From the NCBI GenBank assembly GCA_007133365.1, contig SLMV01000159.1, positions 1 through 22,319 on the forward strand: a DNA stretch of 22,319 nucleotides. The letters are read 5' to 3'. The notes beneath the pieces are model-generated. The model saw only the letters and a program-made list of their open reading frames with translations, made no database searches and had not been told where the DNA came from. The position numbers and the translations under genes were made by a program. Below are positions 7,958 through 14,663 of the stretch, piece by piece (the stretch's first letter is position 1; every line of letters starts with the position of its first letter). The DNA comes from Clostridia bacterium. GTDB taxonomy: Bacteria > Bacillota > Sulfobacillia > SLMV01.

Positions 7958-8341
7958 GTGATGCCGACGAGTCAGTTTTACGGAGAACATCTAGGGGGTG
8001 GAACTTTCAGACTGGCAACCGGTGAGGTAACAATGGAATCGTACAGTAACTGTTGTGCGATTCTTAATCAACCGGCATCTGTTTATCCGTCTGGCTCCGG
8101 CTGGAGGTCATGTAACTATCCCTATGGCGGTTCCGGCACCGTAGAAGGAGTGCTCGATTCTCTAACTTCGACAACAGTCGTTATTGGGGGAACGACGTAT
8201 GATTTGAGTCCCAACGGTGCGTTAGGATGGAATTCGGGGATTACGGCATTCATTTCGTTAGACGATTTGGTTGGTCAGACTGTGCGCGCGTATCGTGACA
8301 CGGAGGGCAGAGTGGGTCTGATTCTTCTTGTAGACGCTTAG
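7958..8341 (+). CDS. Hypothetical small beta-rich protein adjoining the intron 3' end
   Basis: A 127-residue reading frame starting at GTG 7958 (or ATG 7961, 126 residues). I do not recognise a family. It is rich in Gly, Ser, Thr and Tyr in the first half (YPSGSGWRSCNYPYGG) with two cysteines (32 and 33) plus a third at 52. The second half alternates strands and turns (TTVVIGGTTYDLS ... LVGQTVRAYRDTEGRVGLILLVD), resembling the small beta domains found in Gram-positive surface proteins; this is a resemblance only. There is no signal peptide and no ribosome binding site before either start. The frame stays open back to 7925, inside the predicted intron, so this may be the 3' exon of a gene the intron interrupted or a remnant of a longer secreted protein. 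A strong terminator follows it. Confidence 0.5.
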   Translation: MMPTSQFYGEHLGGGTFRLATGEVTMESYSNCCAILNQPASVYPSGSGWRSCNYPYGGSGTVEGVLDSLTSTTVVIGGTTYDLSPNGALGWNSGITAFISLDDLVGQTVRAYRDTEGRVGLILLVDA

Positions 8342-8362
8342 CGCTTCATTAGATTTGCATTA

Positions 8363-8414
8363 GGGTGGGGAAGTCGCGTTTCAAATGTTACTTCCCCACC
8401 CTCTTGTGTTTTAA
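8363..8414 (+). terminator. Rho-independent terminator after the hypothetical protein
   Basis: A perfect 12-bp inverted repeat (gggtggggaagt 8363-8374, acttccccaccc 8390-8401) with a 15-nt loop, followed by the T-rich tail tcttgtgtttt. It lies 21 nt after the stop of the hypothetical gene, which supports that gene being, or having been, transcribed. Confidence 0.8.
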
Positions 8415-8755
8415 TCCTGTTTAGGGAAATTTCGACCATGCTTCCAACCATTTATTCACCCGTATTTTGCGAGAGATCTAGGGTGAATGGGTTTGCCCTG
8501 AACAATGAGGGCACGACCCATCTCGTGCTCGGGCGGGCTGCCAGACAATATCGGTTAGTAAGGGGATGCTTGGCGGTTTTTGTGCTTTTGTTTTATGGTG
8601 CTCGCCAAAGCATGCCATAGTCATCTAATTTGTATTCCGTTGTGTCCCATTAAATCTAACGTTTTCTTTCAGAGGGTTTGCACTCGAATCTTCGTACTAT
8701 ACCTGCCACTTTTCCATGACCGCCTGATTGCTGGAATTCATTTCGGTGCAAAGCC
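8415..8755. other. Intergenic stretch without a supported gene
   Basis: A 60-codon plus-strand frame (8438-8620) is present but lacks a ribosome binding site, has no recognisable domain and has atypical composition, so I do not call it a gene. An imperfect inverted repeat, atgcttggcg (8566-8575) against cgccaaagcat (8603-8613), flanks a T-rich loop and might be a decayed hairpin. Otherwise I see nothing until the promoter at 8756. Confidence 0.4.
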
Positions 8756-8784
8756 TTGACACGGGAAGACCGTCAAGGTATAAA
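8756..8784 (+). promoter_or_regulatory. Sigma-A-type promoter
   Basis: A perfect -35 box TTGACA (8756-8761), a 17-nt spacer and a -10 box TATAAA (8779-8784), all correctly oriented toward the small membrane protein gene at 8828. An inverted repeat, CTTGAC (8755-8760) and GTCAAG (8772-8777), overlaps the -35 and spacer and could be an additional operator. This is the best vegetative promoter seen in the window. Confidence 0.82.
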
Positions 8785-8790
8785 TGAAAA

Positions 8791-8805
8791 TGATATTCGT
8801 TATCA
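8791..8805 (+). promoter_or_regulatory. Fur-family operator (7-1-7 box)
   Basis: TGATATTCGTTATCA matches the Bacillus Fur 7-1-7 consensus TGATAATnATTATCA at 12 of 14 defined positions, and the flanks extend the palindrome to AATGATA...TATCATT. It begins 6 nt after the -10 box and so covers the expected transcription start, where a bound repressor would block initiation. Fur (iron) is the best match; the related Zur and PerR boxes differ by one or a few bases, so the metal or signal sensed is inferred. Confidence 0.75.
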
Positions 8806-8827
8806 TTTATGGTAAAGGAGAGTTTAT

Positions 8828-9079
8828 ATGCTGATTGTGAAGCAAAACAAGATTGCGCTGAGTGTTGTTCTGTCCCTTCTGATGCTTTTGGTCCTTCCCA
8901 ACGTTGTCCTCGCCGCCGGAGAATATCTTGAGGTCCTTGAACATATCGCAGAGGATATGGAAGAAATCCATCACGACATGCACAAAGTGGTGTTTTTTCT
9001 TCGCCTTATGGCCTATTCGAGCGGGATCGTCGCCCTTTCGTTGGTGGGACTGGTGGTCGTGGTGGCGATAAAGAAGTAG
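8828..9079 (+). CDS. Small membrane protein with acidic/His-rich segment, predicted metal-regulated
   Basis: An 83-residue protein of unknown family. A short basic N-terminus and hydrophobic core (about residues 8-28, ending VVLAA) look like a signal peptide or first membrane segment. Then comes a helix-prone acidic/histidine segment (about 31-53) with E32, E35, E38, H39, E42, D43, E45, E46, H48, H49, D50 and H52. It ends in a second hydrophobic segment (about 55-80) and a short basic tail (IKK). The predicted topology places the charged segment outside the membrane. The side-chain mix (Glu, Asp, His at i/i+3/i+4 spacing) would suit divalent metal binding, but this is inference. Start: ATG 8828 after aaaggag (8814-8820). 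It has its own promoter with a Fur-like operator at the start site and no partner gene downstream, so it looks monocistronic. Confidence 0.85.
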   Translation: MLIVKQNKIALSVVLSLLMLLVLPNVVLAAGEYLEVLEHIAEDMEEIHHDMHKVVFFLRLMAYSSGIVALSLVGLVVVVAIKK

Positions 9080-9314
9080 GGTGTGTTCGATTATGGCGAA
9101 CGGCGAAGGAAGCACTATTCGAAAGCCGGACGCCATTTTGCCCGTCGAAGTCCATTAAGTCAACAATCGTCAGAAATATCCTTCGGGTCGACTCCGGTTG
9201 GTGATCGGACGTCGCAATCTGCCGGAAAAGAAAGAAGCAAACGGAGGCATCTGATCACACCCGGCTTCGCCTCCTATCGTTTGACGCCGATCCGAAATGA
9301 GCCCTCTCCCGTTG
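9080..9314. other. Intergenic stretch between convergent genes
   Basis: No supported gene, promoter or strong terminator. A plus-strand open frame (9083-9382) crosses into the 3' end of the minus-strand Fe-S gene and lacks a ribosome binding site, so I treat it as chance. Confidence 0.5.
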
Positions 9315-10553
9315 CTAGTGGGATCCTGAAAATCCAGAATCGTCGCGCTTCTTTGTTGGCGGCAGGTGAGTTTCAACCGTGAATCGGCGAGGGGATAGGT
9401 ACCGAGGCAGGAGGCGACGAAGTCCCGTTTTGACAAGGTGATGCGTCATGAACGAAAGTTTCGGCCGCACGTCATGGCCGATGGCGCGGGTCGCGAGTTC
9501 GAGAAAATGTCGGACCGTCGGGGCCCCGGGCACCGACCAACGCCAGAGTGAAAAATGCAACTGGCAGCCGGCGCAGTAGGTCACGAGAGTTTTGATCCCG
9601 GCTTTTTTAGCTTGAATGAGGGTTTTTCGCGCCACCCGCGCCATATCGGTCAAATGGTGACGGTTCGCACCTGCGGCGGCACCGCAGCAGACGGGTGCGC
9701 CACGGTCCCACATCACGGGGTGCCAATTGATGGCGTTTAAAAATGCCAGAAGGTCATCTTGGATGGGATTGGGATTTAATCGGGTGTGACAGGGATGGTG
9801 CAGGCCGACCCTACCTTCGGGTTCGAGGGAATGGGCATGGGGATGCGCCATCATCTCCTCCTTAATGTAGTGGGCGAAAAAGGTGATTCGGGTGGGCAGG
9901 GCAGTCTCGAATCGCTCGGGCAGGATCTTGGTCAGCATCCGATAGCAGGCGGGACAGCCCACCATGAGTTCCTCGACCGGATGTTCGTGAAAATAGTGGG
10001 TTAAGGATCGGGCGATTGCCTTTACGGCATCCAACGCCCCGAGACGGTAATACATTTCTCCACAGCAAAGATTCCAATCCCCGATGATGGTCAAATCGCT
10101 CAGAAGCGGCGTATTGAGCAGCTGGGGTAAAGCCAATAGGTTGCAACCCGGGTAAAATGCGCGTCCCCCATCGGGCCGTGCATGTCGCCATTTCTGAACC
10201 ATCCGGCGGTGCCGGGGACCGAGGTGGCGCACCAGATCCGAGCGAAAATGAGGCCGCCCGTGCGGTGTGAGATAGGAGACTCGGATCGGAAGTTCTTGTT
10301 CTTGATACCGGTCATACCAGCAAAGGACCATGAGATCATAGGGTTTAAGGCCTTTTGGACACACTCCGTTACAGGCCATGCAACCGACGCATTCTTTAAG
10401 CATCCGCGGGGTCATGTGCCCGGACTGAAGCTGTTGGATCTCGCGAATGGCCGTTTCGTGGCTCAGGGTCATATAGGGGCAGGCGGTCAAACAATGACCG
10501 CACTGCCGGCAATGCGTTCGGTGGAATTGTCGATAGGTCTTAAGGGTGATCAT
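9315..10553 (-). CDS. HdrD/GlpC-like Fe-S oxidoreductase with two 4Fe-4S sites and two CCG domains
   Basis: A 412-residue electron-transfer protein. The N-terminus has two ferredoxin-type cluster motifs: C15-x2-C18-x2-C21-x3-C25-P and C55-x2-C58-x2-C61-x3-C65-P. Two cysteine-rich CCG domains follow: C137, C163-C164, C200 and C203; then C255, C289-C290, C327 and C330. This is the layout of heterodisulfide reductase subunit D, GlpC and LutA-like subunits; both CCG sets are complete, so cluster binding is likely. The last about 70 residues are basic (RRLLPRYLSPRR) and have no known motif. There is no membrane segment, so it is soluble or peripherally bound. It begins 42 nt after the stop of a radical SAM gene on the same strand and is probably co-transcribed, which makes it a candidate electron donor for that enzyme; no oxidase or flavin partner is nearby. 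The start has only a weak GAGGG site. Confidence 0.88.
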   Translation of the reverse strand: MITLKTYRQFHRTHCRQCGHCLTACPYMTLSHETAIREIQQLQSGHMTPRMLKECVGCMACNGVCPKGLKPYDLMVLCWYDRYQEQELPIRVSYLTPHGRPHFRSDLVRHLGPRHRRMVQKWRHARPDGGRAFYPGCNLLALPQLLNTPLLSDLTIIGDWNLCCGEMYYRLGALDAVKAIARSLTHYFHEHPVEELMVGCPACYRMLTKILPERFETALPTRITFFAHYIKEEMMAHPHAHSLEPEGRVGLHHPCHTRLNPNPIQDDLLAFLNAINWHPVMWDRGAPVCCGAAAGANRHHLTDMARVARKTLIQAKKAGIKTLVTYCAGCQLHFSLWRWSVPGAPTVRHFLELATRAIGHDVRPKLSFMTHHLVKTGLRRLLPRYLSPRRFTVETHLPPTKKRDDSGFSGSH

Positions 10554-10595
10554 GCCGATCCCTCGCCCGTGTCCGGTTATCAGGTCATCCGTTGA

Positions 10596-11930
10596 TTAAG
10601 GGTTATGTCCCGGGTTTTCGATTTCCTGGCCATAGGCATCGAGGAGTGATTGCTTGGCGCTGATCATGCCCTTCGAGACCCTTCTAAAGATCATATTCAG
10701 CGTAAGAAACAGCCAGAAATTCTTACCCAGACGTGGAAGGAGGCGTTTGAGAATGGACCGGTAGGAGTAAAATTGGCGGTAGGTCCACAAAAACCCGGAT
10801 TCTAGGGCTTGTTGCGACATCTTCTTGGGAACCGCCACCGCGTTACTGATCGTATATTTGGACCAGTCCGTCTCCACGATGCGCCCTTCAGCGGTCAGGG
10901 TTTCGTAAAGTGGCGTCCCGGGGAATGGGGTGAGGATCCCGAACTGGGCCAGGGATAATCGGGCCCTTTCCGCGAAGGCCAAGGTTCGCGCAAACACGGA
11001 CGGATCGTCCTCGTCCATGCCAAAAATGAAAGCGCCTTCAATGCCGATGCCGCGGGCAAAGATTCGTTTGACCGCTTCCGCAAAGCGTTCGGCCTGATTG
11101 ACGCCGCCTTTTTGCATCTGTTGCAGATTTTTATCGGCCAAGGATTCGAATCCAATGAAAAGACCTGCGCAGCCGCTTTCGGCGGCCAAATCCAACATCT
11201 CATCATCCCAGGCGATGGCCAGGGAACTTTGGCCAAACCAGCGAATGTTCAACGCGCGAAGTTCGCGGAATAGATCGCAGGCATACCGCCGATTGCCCAC
11301 GATATTGTCATCGACAAAGAGGATCAGATTGGAGGCCGGCATGGCTTTGATCTCCGCCAAAACGGCGTCGATGGGTCGCGTGCGGAAGGTGTGGCCAAAG
11401 AACTGGGTGACGGAGCAAAATTGGCAATTATTAGGGCACCCCCGCGAGGTCTGAAGCAAACTTGTGGTCACGTAGCGCTTGCGATTGAAAACTTCCCAGC
11501 GGGGACGAGGGAGTTGGGAGAGGCAGGGACGTTCGTCCGCCTGATAGAGTGGGCTCAAACCCTCACTTGAAAGATCGTCCAGAACGTCCTGCCAGACCGG
11601 TTCCGCTTCTCCGATGACGACCGAATCCACATGTTGGAGTGCCTCATCCGGCAAGGCGCTGGCATGCATGCCACCCATCACAACCGGGACCCCGAGATCG
11701 CGGTATGCGCGGGCGATCTTATACGCGCGGGGCGCGACGGAGGTGATGGCGGTAATGCCCACCAGGTCAGGGGTGTCGTCCACCTCGTGGGCTTCGACGT
11801 TTTCGTCGACGACTTCCACCTCCCAGGTGTCCGGGGTCAGCCCCGCGAGAATGGCCAAACTGAGCGGCGGGAATAAGCCCCGTTTTCCCTGCGTTTTCTC
11901 CTGGGCAGGGGCAATTAATCGAATCTTCAT
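10596..11930 (-). CDS. B12-binding-domain radical SAM protein (possible methyltransferase)
   Basis: A 444-residue class B-type radical SAM enzyme. The N-terminal about 130 residues form a cobalamin-binding Rossmann domain, with the family segment GGMHASALPDE (86-96). The radical SAM core follows with its cluster motif C165-x3-C169-x2-C172 (RGCPNNCQFC). The C-terminal region (SKYTISNAV, FLWTYRQFYS) resembles the C-terminal extension of the hopanoid-methylase-like group (DUF4070 type). The annotated start at 11984 is too early: ATG at 11930 follows a perfect AGGAGG (complement of 11937-11942) with a 6-nt gap and gives the canonical MKIRLIAPAQ terminus. It is followed by the HdrD-like gene. Substrate unknown; a methyl transfer to lipid or cofactor is the usual reaction of this architecture. 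Confidence 0.88.
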   Translation of the reverse strand: MKIRLIAPAQEKTQGKRGLFPPLSLAILAGLTPDTWEVEVVDENVEAHEVDDTPDLVGITAITSVAPRAYKIARAYRDLGVPVVMGGMHASALPDEALQHVDSVVIGEAEPVWQDVLDDLSSEGLSPLYQADERPCLSQLPRPRWEVFNRKRYVTTSLLQTSRGCPNNCQFCSVTQFFGHTFRTRPIDAVLAEIKAMPASNLILFVDDNIVGNRRYACDLFRELRALNIRWFGQSSLAIAWDDEMLDLAAESGCAGLFIGFESLADKNLQQMQKGGVNQAERFAEAVKRIFARGIGIEGAFIFGMDEDDPSVFARTLAFAERARLSLAQFGILTPFPGTPLYETLTAEGRIVETDWSKYTISNAVAVPKKMSQQALESGFLWTYRQFYSYRSILKRLLPRLGKNFWLFLTLNMIFRRVSKGMISAKQSLLDAYGQEIENPGHNP

Positions 11931-11942
11931 TCCATACCTCCT

Positions 11943-12248
11943 AAGAGGGGTCGAGAGCGTGTTGACTTTCGCATCAGCACGCATGCGTTTTTCAAAAAAG
12001 ATGGTGATTGGCGATGTCGTTTCGATATCATGCGTTAAATTGTTAACTTGCGACAGTGATTTTGCGATGGTGCCTCTTTCAATGGCGGATTTGAAGTTTG
12101 CAATTGAAGGCTGGATTGATCTTCCTTTTATATTCGTATATCTGCAAGTGTATCAAAAACGCTATTTAATAACAATTCGCGTTTGGCGATGCGATATCCT
12201 CCCTGGCCGAGAGAAACGGCGTACGGTGGGTTGGATCGTCGCGCAAGA
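11943..12248. other. Intergenic region upstream of the radical SAM operon
   Basis: About 300 nt, more AT-rich than the flanking genes (for example 12060-12180), with no supported coding frame. It should hold the promoter of the radical SAM/HdrD-like pair on the minus strand, but I cannot pick -35/-10 boxes with confidence. A short palindrome (gttaac, about 12049) is unremarkable. Confidence 0.45.
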
Positions 12249-12271
12249 AGGCCCTCGCAGTGCGAGGGCCT
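12249..12271 (-). terminator. Terminator hairpin after the M24 gene
   Basis: A perfect 10-bp inverted repeat (aggccctcgc 12249-12258, gcgagggcct 12262-12271) with a 3-nt loop. Read on the minus strand it starts 27 nt after the stop of the M24 gene and is followed by TTCTTG, a modest U-tract. It probably ends the metallophosphoesterase-to-M24 operon. Confidence 0.7.
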
Positions 12272-12297
12272 CGAGAGGAACGCGTTTTCAAGTCTTG

Positions 12298-13452
12298 CTA
12301 GGCCAATCGCCAGCGCATGTCCCAATCGCCGCTTAAACGGACGGCGCCGTCCTTGGTGATCAGGATATGATCATTGATCCCGGTCTTTCGCCGGACGTCG
12401 GCAGTGGGCTTTATGTTGGCGGCGGGATGGTAGTTGAGCACCATGCCTTCTTCAATCTCAACGTCGTGCCCGACGGGATCGTTCGGGGCCATGGTGGGCC
12501 ACTCGATCCAGTCCATGCCCTGACCGTGGAATTCAAAGTGATGTTTGGGCTCTTCGTTAATTTCGAACCCGGCATCGACCAACGCGTCTTCGAACATGGC
12601 AAAGAGGTCCCCGAGTTTGGCACCGGGTGTCGCCGTCTTTCGAATGTCCTCGTAAACCGCCAGTTCGGTTTCCATCAGTCGTAACTCATCTGGAGTGGGA
12701 TCCCGATACGCCAAGGTGACGGTGAGCTCGTTGTAGTGACCGCTTTCGTTACAGATCTCCATGTGATAGGCCAATACGTCTTCCAGCTCGACCACGCGAT
12801 CCGTGGGAATGTTCCCATTGAAAAAGATGAGATAATCGCGGGCGCCATGCTTGTGAATATAGCGGACCGACTCCATGGAGGCTTCTTTTTCCGTCATCCC
12901 GGGTTCGAGATGGGTGACGAAGCGTTCCATGGCGGCTTTGGACATGGCCCAAAGCTCCTGATATTGCTTAAGTTCCAACGGACTTCGAATGGCGCGGACC
13001 CGATTCATCAAGTGATCCGCTTCGATGATCTCGGCTTCGGGCAGGCCCTCTTCCACCCGTTTGAAGGCGCCGGCGCCAATGATGAATTCGTGACCGGCGA
13101 TTCCGATCCGGCTCTTGTCCAGACCGCGGCGCTTGATTTCGTCGACGATCTTGGGGGTAATGTACCAATCCGCGACCGTATCGGTGATCCATCCGCGGTC
13201 GGCGATCCGGTTCCCCACCCCGCTACTGGTCAGGCTCAGCATGGGGTCTCCCTCAAGCGGGAAGAGAATCATGCCGTCATGTCCCCAAAGATGAAAATCG
13301 GTCATCCAGCGAAAATAGCCGCGCCCCGTCCATCCATGCCCTTTCCCGGCGATCAGAAGTACGTCGAGCCCGGCCTGTTCCATGGCCTCCCGTAAACGTC
13401 GGAAGCGAAGGTCGCGCTCGGCGATGGTGGCTTTCGTTCCCATTGGTTTCAT
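12298..13452 (-). CDS. M24 (creatinase/aminopeptidase P-fold) protein lacking canonical metal ligands
   Basis: A 384-residue protein with the creatinase N-terminal domain (about 10-150) and the pita-bread C-terminal domain (about 160-380) of family M24. In typical aminopeptidases the two metals are held by Asp, Asp, His, Glu, Glu. Here the first aspartate region reads LAYHMEICNESGHYNELTVT with no aspartates, the EGMVxxxEP block reads EEGMVLNYHPA (H342 in place of Glu), and the last glutamate region reads TGINDHIL. Only the His of FHGQGMD (H309) is retained. This pattern resembles creatinase, which uses the same fold without metal, more than peptidases. It is predicted to hydrolyse a small C-N substrate or to be non-peptidase. 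Start ATG 13452 follows gagagga; it lies 89 nt after a glycosidase-like gene in the same direction and is followed by a terminator. Confidence 0.83.
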   Translation of the reverse strand: MKPMGTKATIAERDLRFRRLREAMEQAGLDVLLIAGKGHGWTGRGYFRWMTDFHLWGHDGMILFPLEGDPMLSLTSSGVGNRIADRGWITDTVADWYITPKIVDEIKRRGLDKSRIGIAGHEFIIGAGAFKRVEEGLPEAEIIEADHLMNRVRAIRSPLELKQYQELWAMSKAAMERFVTHLEPGMTEKEASMESVRYIHKHGARDYLIFFNGNIPTDRVVELEDVLAYHMEICNESGHYNELTVTLAYRDPTPDELRLMETELAVYEDIRKTATPGAKLGDLFAMFEDALVDAGFEINEEPKHHFEFHGQGMDWIEWPTMAPNDPVGHDVEIEEGMVLNYHPAANIKPTADVRRKTGINDHILITKDGAVRLSGDWDMRWRLA

Positions 13453-13541
13453 CCGTCCTCTCTAATGTGTTGCGATGTCCACCTGTCTAGCCTGATAGTT
13501 TCCGTAAGGATGGAAAAACTCCTGCTCAAAAGCGTGAGGAC

Positions 13542-14663
13542 TTAGGTCGCAGGTTCACTTTCGGCGTTGGCGATGAAGAGTCCGGGGCCCCGGACACAAA
13601 CGGTTGAGCCCGACTTCAATGGTTGGCGGGTTTGATGTTCGACACCGAGTTCCAACCACTCCCCGGCGCCCGGGGCGGGGACCGAACGTGTATTTCGGGA
13701 TTGGGGCAAATAGAGTTGGCTCGAATGGCCGTTGAGGTTTAGGGAAAACACGCGCAGATCTTCATCTCGTCGGATGCAGTGCGGCTTGAGCGGTGGTATC
13801 CCGTTGCCGAAGAGCGCTGTGAGGTTCGCCAGCACATGATACTGCGGTCGCGGCGTATAGCGCCGGTCCAAAAGGCCATGGCGCAATCCGTGGCCGCGGT
13901 CGTGATCGATGAAGGTATCGAGCAGCCAGTGATGGGGTGCATCGGCGAAAGCGGTCATGGTAGTTTCGGCGACCCGGCTCCCAATTGCCACGTCGTCACG
14001 AAGGGCGTCGGTTCGGTTCGAGGGGCCGATGCGGACGTGATACAAAAGGACAAGGGCCGGATCAAAACCGGCGGATGCCATCTTCTTTCGCGCATCCCAG
14101 GGAAAGACGTGGGGCGCCACTTCAACGCTGATGCCGTCTAGGTAACGAGAAAGGGCGTGGGTGTCAAAGAGAGCCGAGCAAGACGGAAGGGCATCGGGTG
14201 TCACGCCGTATCGATAGAATCGTTCGGTGCCCGGGGATCCGGTATCCGGATCGGCCCAACTGACCATCCGGGTGAGAAAGAGGGAGCGACCGAGCCGGTC
14301 GCGGAGGTTTCCCAAGCCCGGCAAAATGCTCGGGATCACTCGCCAGGGCACGGTGATTTCCAAGGCGTCATAGCGGTCACAGTATGCCTCAAGGAGTGCT
14401 GCGAGCGCATCATCGGGTAATCCCGAGAGCGACAACGTGATTTGGTGATCAAGGGATTTCAATAATGCCAACCGTGAGCGCGTCTTCGGATCCACCAGAT
14501 CATCAATCGGAAGCCGAAGGTGTTTGACCCCCAGGTTCCAAAGGGCAAACAATCCGTGATCGTTTCGGACGGTCTTACGGCGAAGTTCATCGAGGTTACT
14601 GGCATGGGGTAAGGTGACCGACGCATCCCATTTCTTTCGGAGATAGAGTCCACCGGGGCCCAT
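13542..14663 (-). CDS. Glycosidase-like barrel protein, probable C-terminal half of a broken metallophosphoesterase fusion
   Basis: A 373-residue frame that I cannot assign to a named family. The middle looks like a beta/alpha barrel: repeated strand-helix patterns (LEITVPWRVIPS; YLDGISVEVAPHVFPW; LVLLYHVRIGP). Residues about 247-281 (LLDTFIDHDRGHGLRH, then LDRRYTPRPQYHVL) read like the end of a glycoside-hydrolase-type barrel, where DRRxxPRPxYH often occurs. The last about 80 residues are beta-rich (SSQLYLPQSRNT; CVRGPGLFIANAE), like the sandwich domain after such barrels. There is no signal peptide. The first codon has no ribosome binding site, and a stop lies only three codons upstream (TGA at 14670-14672). 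The frame overlaps the metallophosphoesterase reading frame by 205 nt, and codon use is sensible in this frame. A single gene broken by a -1 type shift near 14660 explains this best; translational coupling is the alternative. Confidence 0.68.
   Translation of the reverse strand: MGPGGLYLRKKWDASVTLPHASNLDELRRKTVRNDHGLFALWNLGVKHLRLPIDDLVDPKTRSRLALLKSLDHQITLSLSGLPDDALAALLEAYCDRYDALEITVPWRVIPSILPGLGNLRDRLGRSLFLTRMVSWADPDTGSPGTERFYRYGVTPDALPSCSALFDTHALSRYLDGISVEVAPHVFPWDARKKMASAGFDPALVLLYHVRIGPSNRTDALRDDVAIGSRVAETTMTAFADAPHHWLLDTFIDHDRGHGLRHGLLDRRYTPRPQYHVLANLTALFGNGIPPLKPHCIRRDEDLRVFSLNLNGHSSQLYLPQSRNTRSVPAPGAGEWLELGVEHQTRQPLKSGSTVCVRGPGLFIANAESEPAT

Noticed and set aside
7363..7990. Several open frames on both strands (7363-7713, 7379-7990 minus, 7650-7961)
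   Set aside because: They are translations of the intron RNA; stretches such as GVKPGEVVTAARGA and PYEMKVSRTV come from conserved ribozyme blocks, not proteins.
8438..8620. A 60-codon plus-strand frame
   Set aside because: No ribosome binding site, no domain, and it lies in a gene-poor stretch; listed under the intergenic feature instead.
9083..9382. A 99-codon plus-strand frame
   Set aside because: It runs into the 3' end of the Fe-S gene on the other strand and lacks a start signal.
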